A stretch of 40,912 bases of DNA. It comes from Acidithrix ferrooxidans. GTDB lineage: Bacteria; Actinomycetota; Acidimicrobiia; Acidimicrobiales; Acidimicrobiaceae. Location of the stretch: assembly GCF_000949295.1 (NCBI RefSeq), contig NZ_JXYS01000074.1:14-40925 (forward strand), in the 5' to 3' direction. The notes below the pieces were generated by a model. That model had not been told where the DNA came from. It worked only from the letters and a program-made list of their open reading frames with translations, and made no database searches. Shown piece by piece: positions 23,698 through 30,798 of this stretch (position 1 is its first letter; the number at the start of each line of letters is the position of its first letter). A program made the translations under genes and the position numbers.

Positions 23698-23820
23698 ATG
23701 TTTGCTAGTGTAGGTCCGATGAACGTGCCTGCTGGTGGTGTTCTGACAATGGTCATTCCGCTAGGCATATTTATAGGAATTCTCTTTTGGGGTTTCTTCC
23801 AAAGGAAAAGATTCAATTAG
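23698..23820 (+). CDS. coxD: Small single-helix oxidase subunit (CoxD/subunit IV-like)
   Basis: A 40-residue protein, MFASVGPMNVPAGG followed by one membrane helix (VLTMVIPLGIFIGILFWGFF) and a basic end QRKRFN, which puts the C-terminus inside. ATG 23698 has AAAGAAAGG upstream. It lies between coxC and the operon terminator on the same strand, the place of the small coxD subunit in other oxidase operons. Sequence alone is too short to prove homology; size, topology and position are the evidence. Confidence 0.65.
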   Translation: MFASVGPMNVPAGGVLTMVIPLGIFIGILFWGFFQRKRFN

Positions 23821-23843
23821 TTTTTAGTTAATAATTATGCAGG

Positions 23844-23885
23844 AACGGGGGTGTTGGCCATTTTGGCCGGTACCCCCGTTTTTTA
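23844..23885 (+). terminator. Rho-independent terminator of the oxidase operon
   Basis: AACGGGGGT (23844-23852) pairs with ACCCCCGTT (23872-23880); an inner GGCC-ATTTT-GGCC extends the stem; TTTTTT follows. Located 24 nt after coxD. Confidence 0.92.
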
Positions 23886-24434
23886 TTCTCTTTGGTTTTG
23901 TTCCCCTTGTCGTCTTTTTGGCGACGTATGCCAAGGTGGCTTAGGGGTGTTCCTGTTAGCTCGCTATCGAACTCGTGGTCTTCTTTAGTCCATCGTGTTT
24001 GGATGTAGGCTTCGGTGGATTCGGCTGGTTTTTGGGATTGATGCCATAGCGGAGTGACTAGGGGCGCATTGGGCGTGAACGCTGAGTTGGTGTTTAGTCT
24101 CCTGGTGGATTTTTTCTGTAACATTGGCTTCTTTAATGGCTACCCAGTTTTCAAGTGTCCATGGGTTGTAGTGACAAAGTTTCCCAGGATCGCTTTAGCG
24201 GACAATTTGTCGAATTAGAGATTGATGCGATTCGATAGCGGAGAGAGGCGACAGTTGCACAAGTGAATTTTTTACCCTTTGTATTTTAGACCATGTGCTT
24301 TTTGTAATACAACGCGCACCTTTTGTTCAAGAGTTTTTATTCAATATTGCCTAGCACCGGTAGGTGGAGGGAGAAAATGCCACTTGGAATAGTTGATTTT
24401 TTCAATTGTGTAATTGTCTCTGAGGGTTGGATAT

Positions 24435-24462
24435 AGGTGGTCCAAAGATAGAAGAAAAGTCA
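24435..24462. repeat. Second copy of the 28-bp direct repeat
   Basis: Identical over 28 bp (starts AGGTGGTCCAAAGAT, ends AAAAGTCA) to 18894-18921, same orientation. The two copies enclose the cupredoxin-oxidase operon and its terminator (5.5 kb apart). Confidence 0.9.
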
Positions 24463-24468
24463 CCAAGT

Positions 24469-24510
24469 TGCATTTTGGTCTTGGCAAGGTGCATTTTGGT
24501 CATAGCAAGG
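24469..24510. repeat. 21-nt tandem duplication
   Basis: Two 21-nt units (24469-24489, 24490-24510), each starting TGCATTTTGGTC and ending GCAAGG, with two mismatches. They begin 6 nt after the 28-bp repeat, so the whole 24435-24510 may be one decayed element end with two types of subrepeat. Confidence 0.8.
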
Positions 24511-24622
24511 TGCCAAGGCGGTCTTTGTTGATTTTAGTTCTTGTGGGTTTCGCAAGAGCATCAGATCAGACATTGCGACGCACGCTATGACACATATAAA
24601 AATATCGACGAGATTGTGGTTT

Positions 24623-24650
24623 TTCCAGGGCTTCTTCCAGGGCTTCTTCT
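24623..24650. repeat. 12-nt tandem duplication
   Basis: TTCCAGGGCTTC at 24623-24634 and 24635-24646, with a partial third unit (TTCTAGGG). Confidence 0.75.
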
Positions 24651-25003
24651 AGGGTTGGGTGAGCTCACGCAGTTGAGATTATTTGCTCATGCTTTGGACT
24701 CTTTGGTTCTTTTTTTGCTTTGATCTAAGGGTTCTTCCAAAGGTTGGTAAAGGCTGCTCTAGAGGCGAACTTGGAGAGAGGTCTCTTAGATTCGGCCGAG
24801 GCGTATTTATTGGCCCGCGAGAACCATTGCTCTAGATGCAGCGTTTTGTCGGATGGTTGTTCGATTAGATCGAGAGGGCTTTGGTTAGCTGTCGAGGTCG
24901 TATTAACTTTCTCTTTTTTTGTATGGTTCTAGCTCTCAAGCGGGGCTATCTTTCCTTTTTGTTGTAATTGGCAATGGTTTGGTGGGTTGTAGATTCGGTT
25001 TTT

Positions 25004-26515
25004 CTATCCGGCGTTGGTGGTACAGGCTCGGGGGTCCCAGGGCTGAAGCGGTGTATTAGAACTAGTTGCCGGCAGGGTGATGGGTGCTGTGGTAACTGTC
25101 GGATGGGAGTTTGCGGCTGTTGAATTTGGCGAAGGTTGTGCTTGTTGTTGAGGTGGGGCGACGCTTAGTGAGGTGCCTGTTATGACATTTATCTTTGCAC
25201 CATTGGATGTCGTTCCTTGGCTTAGGACCACTGCGCCTGAGAGGCTCGCCATGACTACTTGTGCTTGGTTTAGATATCCAGGAGCATAACGCACCACCGT
25301 CTCTAGGTTTGAGCCGTAGATAGGACTATTTCCTGTTGCTAGGACCTTGTAGCCCAGGGCGCCTAAGGAGGTAGCGATGGATGAGGCTTGTTGGTATTGA
25401 CCTGTTCCATTTAGCACTGCGATAGAGATGGTGCTATGTGACAGTTTTGGTACACTAAGGCCAAGATATTGGTTCATTACCGCAGCGTCTTGGGGTTGTG
25501 CTGGAAAGACCACATCTCCGTAGCTGGCACCTAGGTATTGATAGTTGTTCTCGAGGGCAATTGGGAGGGTGGCTGTTGCTACCGCGCTTGGATTAATATT
25601 TCTGAACGTTGTGGCCAGGCCAAGAAGTCCATTGAAGGTAAAAGTGCTGTCTAGCTTGAGGAAGGGGACCACTGACGAGAGGATTGAGTTGAGCTTTAGT
25701 GGGTTGGATATTCCTTTAGCTTTTACTTGTTGGGCCAGTACTCTGAGGAATTCGTGATCTCTTCGAATCCTAGAGAGGTCTCCTAGTCCATCGGGTAGGT
25801 AGTTGATCCCATTTGTTGAATAGTACATTTCGCGAGAGCGCACTAGAGCTAGGGCCTGTGTGCCGTTGAGGTATTGGCACCCAGTGTGGGTTATGTTGAG
25901 ACCGGTCATAGCGTCTTTTACGTAATATGGAAAGTCCATATACAAGCCGCCTAAAGCGTTGACAAGGGATTGAAATGTATCGAAGTTCAATTCGACGTAG
26001 TGCTGGATAGGTATCCCTAGGTCTTGTTCTATTGTGCTCACGAGCACCGATGGCCCTTTGTTTAGAGCGGCATCGACGCGGTTTGATTTGGTTGAGCCGG
26101 GTATGGGCAGGAACAGATCACGAGGTAAGGATACCAAGGTGACCCTTTTGGTTGCGGGGTCGAGATGAGCGATCATAGTCACATCGCTTCTGGCGCCACC
26201 GACTTGAGCTCCTGTGCCAAAGGCGCTGGCTTGTTTGCCGTTCAAAACGCTTCTGGAGTTGTTCCCAACCAGAAGGATGTTGATTGGTTGGTTGGAGATG
26301 GTTGCAGAGAGACCGCCCACTCCTACCTTTTTTATCTGTCCAAATTTGATCCTGGCATAGCCATAGACGCCTACTACCCCGAGGATCAGAACCAGAACCA
26401 AGATACCAATTGTTGCAACCAATATTCGTCGTCTGCGATAGATCTTGTGGTTTGGTAGGGCTGGCTTTGAGTCCTTTGGTTGAGGAGGTTGATAGTAAAA
26501 TTGATTCTCGGGCAT
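25004..26515 (-). CDS. LytR-CpsA-Psr (LCP) family protein with LytR_C domain
   Basis: LCP proteins transfer polyprenyl-linked glycopolymers onto peptidoglycan at the outer face of the membrane. 503 residues: proline-rich cytoplasmic N-terminus, one membrane helix (about 30-54), LCP domain (about 85-290) with RSDVTMIAHLDPATKRVTLVSLPRDLFLPIPG, NRVDAALNKGP, and NGTQALALVRSRE ... DLSRIRRDHEFL, which carry the conserved Arg/Asp residues that bind pyrophosphate; then a LytR_C domain (about 365-440, ISIAVLNGTGQYQQASSIATSLGALGYKV); and a Ser/Thr/Pro/Gln tail. In actinobacteria these attach arabinogalactan or related polymers. Divergent from pyrR; ATG 26515 has only a weak ribosome site. Confidence 0.9.
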   Translation of the reverse strand: MPENQFYYQPPQPKDSKPALPNHKIYRRRRILVATIGILVLVLILGVVGVYGYARIKFGQIKKVGVGGLSATISNQPINILLVGNNSRSVLNGKQASAFGTGAQVGGARSDVTMIAHLDPATKRVTLVSLPRDLFLPIPGSTKSNRVDAALNKGPSVLVSTIEQDLGIPIQHYVELNFDTFQSLVNALGGLYMDFPYYVKDAMTGLNITHTGCQYLNGTQALALVRSREMYYSTNGINYLPDGLGDLSRIRRDHEFLRVLAQQVKAKGISNPLKLNSILSSVVPFLKLDSTFTFNGLLGLATTFRNINPSAVATATLPIALENNYQYLGASYGDVVFPAQPQDAAVMNQYLGLSVPKLSHSTISIAVLNGTGQYQQASSIATSLGALGYKVLATGNSPIYGSNLETVVRYAPGYLNQAQVVMASLSGAVVLSQGTTSNGAKINVITGTSLSVAPPQQQAQPSPNSTAANSHPTVTTAPITLPATSSNTPLQPWDPRACTTNAG

Positions 26516-26615
26516 TTAGTTGCGTTCTTTGTTATCGATCGAATATGAGATTTGTGCAATTGGGTTGAAAGTGCAATCGCTCAAACTAGCCTATTAGGTA
26601 TTAGTTGCCCGTAAA

Positions 26616-26635
26616 GTAAGTACTGCGATACTTAC
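26616..26635. promoter_or_regulatory. 7-bp dyad in the pyrR leader
   Basis: GTAAGTA-CTGCGA-TACTTAC, ending 9 nt before the GGAGG ribosome site of pyrR. In bacteria with PyrR the leader often holds a PyrR-binding hairpin that controls the operon; I do not see the usual PyrR-binding-loop consensus, so this is only a candidate, or an operator for the divergent promoters. Confidence 0.35.
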
Positions 26636-26653
26636 ACGGTTCATGGAGGCTAA

Positions 26654-27256
26654 ATGCCATCGAATAAACTGCGGCTCGTACCAACTGGTGCGGGTGGCCT
26701 CACACTCAAAGCGCAAGTTCTCTCCAAAACAGAGATAGATCGCGCGATTACTCGAATAGCCCACGAAATATTAGAGCGCAACAGAGGTCCTCATGACCTA
26801 ATGCTGCTAGGTTTGCTCCGCGGTGGCGAATGGTTTGCCCAGGCGTTGGCCAAACGAATTGAAGTTCTCGAAGGGGTAACGGTCCCTCAGGGTGTTTTAG
26901 ATGTTACCCACTTCAGGGATGACTCCACGGAGGCTTCGGCTGGCGCAATGGATCTTCCAGCCGATCGTAGTTTTCTGCCTTGTTCCGCAGAGGATAAAGT
27001 CGTCATTTTGGTTGATGATGTTATCTTTACAGGTCGAACGGTCCGTGCTGCTTTGGACTCGCTTTTATCTCGCGCTCGGGCATCTAAGGTCCAACTTGCG
27101 GTGATTGTGGACCGTGGCCATCGGGAGGTGCCAATACGCCCTGACTTTGTCGGCAAGAACTTGCCAACAGCTCTTAGTGAATACGTTGAGGTTACCCCTG
27201 AATCGATCTCCATCTACCAAGATCAGGGACAGACAAACCAAGTTCAAGAATCCTAG
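26654..27256 (+). CDS. pyrR: Bifunctional pyrimidine operon regulator / uracil phosphoribosyltransferase
   Basis: RNA-binding regulator of pyrimidine genes that senses UMP/UTP and has uracil phosphoribosyltransferase activity. 200 residues, type I PRTase fold: VLSKTEIDRAITRIAHEILERN, GLLRGGEWFAQALAKRI, and the PRPP loop VVILVDDVIFTGRTVRAAL (about 115-133), followed by VQLAVIVDRGHREVPIRPDFVGKNLPT, which is highly typical of PyrR. A charged tail (QDQGQTNQVQES) is not conserved. ATG 26654 has GGAGG upstream. First gene of a pyr operon; pyrB follows after 14 nt. Confidence 0.96.
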   Translation: MPSNKLRLVPTGAGGLTLKAQVLSKTEIDRAITRIAHEILERNRGPHDLMLLGLLRGGEWFAQALAKRIEVLEGVTVPQGVLDVTHFRDDSTEASAGAMDLPADRSFLPCSAEDKVVILVDDVIFTGRTVRAALDSLLSRARASKVQLAVIVDRGHREVPIRPDFVGKNLPTALSEYVEVTPESISIYQDQGQTNQVQES

Positions 27257-27270
27257 GGCGGTATTGCTAA

Positions 27271-28200
27271 ATGCTTTCAGAGGGGCTTCATACAATTCAA
27301 CAACTCGGCGAAGCGGATTTGAGGTCTATCATAGACCGTTCGCTGGATCTTCGCGGTGGTGCAAGTCCAAGGGTTTATCGGTCCAAAACTTTAGCGTTGA
27401 TGTTTTTTGAGAGCTCCACTAGAACGCGTGTCTCCTTTGAGATGGCAGCCAAAAAGTTGGGTGCCTCGGTGGTGGTCTTTGATTCGAAGAACTCATCCTT
27501 AGCTAAGGGCGAGACCCTAAAGGATACAATCTCGACGATTTCGTCCTATTGTCCAGATGCCATAGTGATTCGTTCCTCTTTCGGTGGTGCTTCAATACTG
27601 GCTCAAAGGTGGTCCAATAGCGCGGTCATTAACGCTGGCGATGGAGCTCACCAACATCCGACTCAGGCTCTCTTGGACCTTGTTACCTTGGTCTCACACT
27701 TTGGGTCGATCGATGCTCTGGCGGGTAAAAAGATTGCAATTGTCGGCGATATCTCTCATTCGCGCGTCGCGCGTTCCCTGGTATCCCTATTGTCAAAGGT
27801 TGGCTCCAAGGTGGTACTTGTGGGTCCCAGGGATCTTGTTCCATGGCAATTTGAAGGCGAATCTGTCGAAATCACTGATTCGTTTGATTCGGTTGTTCCT
27901 AAGGTCGATATCTTCTACATGTTACGAGTGCAACGCGAACGGATTCGAGGTGACTCAGTGATCCATGACCAAGAATATGCGAGCAAGTTTTCCTTGACCA
28001 AGGAGCGATTTTCAAAGGGTTCTAATGGCGCGATGATCATGCACCCTGGCCCGGTATTTCCAGGCATGGAGGTGGACTCGGATCTCGCAGAATCTCAGCG
28101 TTCGCTAATTAGAGAGCAGACTAGAAATTCCATCTTTACCAGGATGGCGGTCTTAGAGGCGGTCTTTGAGGCCAATTCAAATACAAAGGGAGAGGCTTGA
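27271..28200 (+). CDS. pyrB: Aspartate carbamoyltransferase catalytic subunit
   Basis: Second step of UMP synthesis: carbamoyl phosphate plus aspartate gives carbamoyl aspartate. 309 residues with the carbamoyl-phosphate motif FFESSTRTR (residues 45-53), SSLAKGETLKDT, NAGDGAHQHPTQALLD, and the aspartate-domain RVQRERI and MHPGP. The segment after MHPGP reads VFPGMEVDSD, where most relatives have a variant of NRGVEI, a modest divergence near the active site. No regulatory subunit (pyrI) is nearby. The stop shares TTGA with the TTG start of pyrC. Confidence 0.96.
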   Translation: MLSEGLHTIQQLGEADLRSIIDRSLDLRGGASPRVYRSKTLALMFFESSTRTRVSFEMAAKKLGASVVVFDSKNSSLAKGETLKDTISTISSYCPDAIVIRSSFGGASILAQRWSNSAVINAGDGAHQHPTQALLDLVTLVSHFGSIDALAGKKIAIVGDISHSRVARSLVSLLSKVGSKVVLVGPRDLVPWQFEGESVEITDSFDSVVPKVDIFYMLRVQRERIRGDSVIHDQEYASKFSLTKERFSKGSNGAMIMHPGPVFPGMEVDSDLAESQRSLIREQTRNSIFTRMAVLEAVFEANSNTKGEA

Positions 28201-29597
28201 ATCGTTCAATCTTGATTTTGAATGCAATTATTGCTGATCGTAATGGGTTTCGTTTGGGTGACTTGCGAATTGGCGAAGGGCTGATTCAAGAGGTTGGCGA
28301 TCGATTGACTCCGGGCTATGGTGATATTGTACTAGATGTTCGCGGGGGCGTCGTTGCCCCGGCGTTTGTGGATCCTCATACTCATTTACGACTTCCAGGT
28401 GATGGTGAGTCAGAGACCTTTGAAAGCGGAAGTCGAGCCGGTGCGCTAGGTGGCTATGCATCGCTCTTGGCCATGCCCAATACCACTCCAGTGGTTGATA
28501 ACCTTTCTATTTTGTCGCACCTTCGAGAGATGGTAAAAGACCTGCCGCTTCGAATTGCCTTTGCTGCATCAATTACTAAGGCGAGACAAGGAGAAGTTCT
28601 CTCGCCAATTGGTGAGCTGGCCAGTGCCGGAGTTAGAGTTTTTACCGACGATGGTTCGGGTGTTCAAAGTAATCTAGTGATGCGCCGGGCTCTAGAGGTG
28701 GCATCGCGCCTGGGTGTCGTTGTTGCACAGCACGCTGAAACGTCAGAGTTTTTCGATGGTGGGGTAATCAACGAGGGACTTGTCTCAGCTGAGTTAGGTC
28801 TACCTGGGATTCCTGGCATCTCTGAAGAGTTGATGGTTTCTCGAGATATAGAATTAGCCACCAATACCAAGGCTCCAATTCATTTCTTACATCTTTCGAC
28901 CGCTCGCTCGGCCGAACTGGTTCGTTCAGCTAGGGCGAACGGATTAGCAGTGACGGCTGAAGTCACCCCACACCACCTCTTTTTAGACGATGGAGCAACT
29001 AGAAGCTTTGATTCGCGCTTCAAGGTCAATCCGCCCCTTAGAGATAGGGCCTCTATCGAGGCGCTTTGGAGAGCGGTTGGTGATGGAGTCTTTGAGGTAA
29101 TTGGGACCGATCATGCCCCCCATGCAACCTGGAAGAAGGATGCTCCAATAGAGATCGCTGCCTTTGGGATGTTGGGCCTACAAAACTCGTTCCAAGTTTT
29201 ACTCACTGGAGCACAAGGTGTAATTGCGGATTTAGGGATCATTCCGAAGCTTCCATCCCAGGTGATAAAAAGTGCACAATTGCTCGATAACGATCCCCAT
29301 CCATTTGAGTTATTGGCCTGGTTATGGCGGATCATCTCGATGATCTCCTGGCAAAGTGCAAGCCTCATTGGTGATACGGGCGGATCGATTGGAATCTTGG
29401 ACGTAGGGGCAATAGCAGACTTGGTGGTATTGGATATTGAAGCGACGCGAACCATGGCGATAGAGGCTCTGGCCTCTAAGGCCAAGAATTCGCCATATCT
29501 TGGCATGACACTAAATGGCGCAGTTCGCCATTTGATAGTTGGAGGCAAAGCTTTGGTAATAGATGAGAAACTTCAAGAAGAGGGTAGTTGGCGTTGA
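28197..29597 (+). CDS. pyrC: Dihydroorotase
   Basis: Cyclises carbamoyl aspartate to dihydroorotate; zinc amidohydrolase, class I type. 466 residues: VDPHTHLRLPG holds the HxH metal ligands (His61, His63), AQHAETSEFF and FLHLST carry further histidines, and GTDHAPH the conserved aspartate. Flanking beta-sandwich segments (VRGGVVAPAFVDP; GDTGGSIGILDVGAIADLVVLD) are typical. TTG 28197 overlaps the pyrB stop. The last codons overlap the carA start, so the operon is tightly packed. Confidence 0.95.
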   Translation: MNRSILILNAIIADRNGFRLGDLRIGEGLIQEVGDRLTPGYGDIVLDVRGGVVAPAFVDPHTHLRLPGDGESETFESGSRAGALGGYASLLAMPNTTPVVDNLSILSHLREMVKDLPLRIAFAASITKARQGEVLSPIGELASAGVRVFTDDGSGVQSNLVMRRALEVASRLGVVVAQHAETSEFFDGGVINEGLVSAELGLPGIPGISEELMVSRDIELATNTKAPIHFLHLSTARSAELVRSARANGLAVTAEVTPHHLFLDDGATRSFDSRFKVNPPLRDRASIEALWRAVGDGVFEVIGTDHAPHATWKKDAPIEIAAFGMLGLQNSFQVLLTGAQGVIADLGIIPKLPSQVIKSAQLLDNDPHPFELLAWLWRIISMISWQSASLIGDTGGSIGILDVGAIADLVVLDIEATRTMAIEALASKAKNSPYLGMTLNGAVRHLIVGGKALVIDEKLQEEGSWR

Positions 29598-30709
29598 TTT
29601 TTAGCGAAGAAACTTTTTTTTCCAGTGATGGTTATCTCGTTTTGAGTGATGGTACCTTTTATGAGATCGAGATCCTCTCGCTCTCTCAAAAGAGCTACGC
29701 CGGGGTGGTAGCCCTTGGCGAGGTTGTATTCAACACTGTTCTAACGGGATACCAAGAGGTTGTTACCGATCCATCCTATGCAGGCCAATTTATAACTTTT
29801 ACTACTCCAGAGATAGGAAACTATGGCTGCAACTTCCATGATATGGAGTCAGATCGGATCTGGGCTAACGCGGTTGCTATCCGCAACTACAGCGGAGTGC
29901 GCTCCAACTATCGTGGGGAGAAGTCGCTCCTGGCGCTTTGTGAAGAGTCCAACGTTCCCCTGATACAAGGTTTGGATACCCGAGCCCTGACGAGACATAT
30001 CAGAGAACATGGTGCCATGCCTGGAGTAATTGGCGTTGGCGACCCAAGGGAACTTGCCAAATTCGCCACCTCCGAACACTCTACCGACAATAAAGATTTA
30101 GCTGCGGTGGTCACTAGGGGTAACTCCTTTGAAGTTGGAGAGGGACCTTTGGTAGTTGCGATCGATTACGGGATGAAGTCATCGATCATAAGATATCTAG
30201 CGGGGCGCTTTCGCCTTAGGGTGGTCCCGGCGACTACAAGTGGAGCCGAGATCTTGAGCTATGGTCCAGCTGGCGTTTTTCTATCCAATGGTCCAGGTGA
30301 CCCTTCCGCGCTCACCTATTCCAATAGCCAGATAACAGAGGTACTTGGGAAGGTACCGCTCTTTGGAATATGTCTTGGCCATCAACTTCTTGCTCGAGCT
30401 ATCGGTGCCACAACCTATAAGTTGAACTTTGGTCACCATGGTGGTAATCATCCGGTTTCGCGCTTGAGCGACCAGGTGGTGGAAATAACGAGCCAAAATC
30501 ACAACTACGCAGTCGATCGAGATTCGCTCTCTTTGGCCTATGGCAAATCTACAATTACTCATGTCAATCTGAATGACAATGTGGTTGAGGGCTTTTCGCT
30601 AGATGATGCAAGGGCCTTTTCAGTGCAATACCACCCAGAAGCTTCACCAGGTCCCCACGACTCGCTCTACCTCTTTGATCTATTCGCAAAAGAAGTGCGA
30701 TCTGCCTGA
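29588..30709 (+). CDS. carA: Carbamoyl-phosphate synthase small (glutaminase) subunit
   Basis: Releases ammonia from glutamine for CarB. 373 residues: N-terminal CPSase domain ([10 protein letters not shown]..., [35 protein letters not shown]) and a class I glutaminase domain with the nucleophile Cys262 in [10 protein letters not shown] and His349/Glu351 in [12 protein letters not shown]; the [13 protein letters not shown] segment is typical. The start is probably TTG 29588 or TTG 29594, both inside the pyrC end; there is no ATG in the family-consistent region. Eleven bases separate its stop from the longest carB frame. Confidence 0.95.
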   Translation: MALIFSEETFFSSDGYLVLSDGTFYEIEILSLSQKSYAGVVALGEVVFNTVLTGYQEVVTDPSYAGQFITFTTPEIGNYGCNFHDMESDRIWANAVAIRNYSGVRSNYRGEKSLLALCEESNVPLIQGLDTRALTRHIREHGAMPGVIGVGDPRELAKFATSEHSTDNKDLAAVVTRGNSFEVGEGPLVVAIDYGMKSSIIRYLAGRFRLRVVPATTSGAEILSYGPAGVFLSNGPGDPSALTYSNSQITEVLGKVPLFGICLGHQLLARAIGATTYKLNFGHHGGNHPVSRLSDQVVEITSQNHNYAVDRDSLSLAYGKSTITHVNLNDNVVEGFSLDDARAFSVQYHPEASPGPHDSLYLFDLFAKEVRSA

Positions 30710-30785
30710 GACTACGGGCGATGAGCCCTAGAGCTGGGCTCACACCAACTTTCAATATTGATCTAAGAAACAAATTTAAACTACT

Positions 30786-30791
30786 AGGAGG
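30786..30791 (+). promoter_or_regulatory. Ribosome binding site fixing the carB start
   Basis: AGGAGG, 7 nt before TTG 30799, just where CarB homology begins ([15 protein letters not shown]). It argues against the ATG at 30721. Confidence 0.85.
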
Positions 30792-30798
30792 AATTCGG

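Larger units (their letters stand above)
23886..25003. other. 1.1-kb non-coding region with repeats between coxD and the LCP gene
   Basis: No gene I can support: frames of 60-98 codons occur (e.g. 24541-24723, 24744-24932) but lack ribosome sites, known domains or coherent composition. Contents: the 28-bp repeat shared with 18894 (24435-24462), a 21-nt duplication directly after it, and a 12-nt duplication at 24623. It may be decayed mobile DNA. Confidence 0.5.

Noticed and set aside
24438-24510. Intact insertion sequence at the second 28-bp repeat
   Set aside because: No transposase frame lies nearby and the two 28-bp copies are in direct, not inverted, orientation.
24541-24932. Two frames of about 60 codons in the gap after the oxidase operon
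   Set aside because: Composition and lack of ribosome sites or domains do not support genes; one overlaps a tandem duplication.
30721-30798. Longer CarB starting at ATG 30721
   Set aside because: AGGAGG sits 7 nt before TTG 30799, where the family sequence starts.
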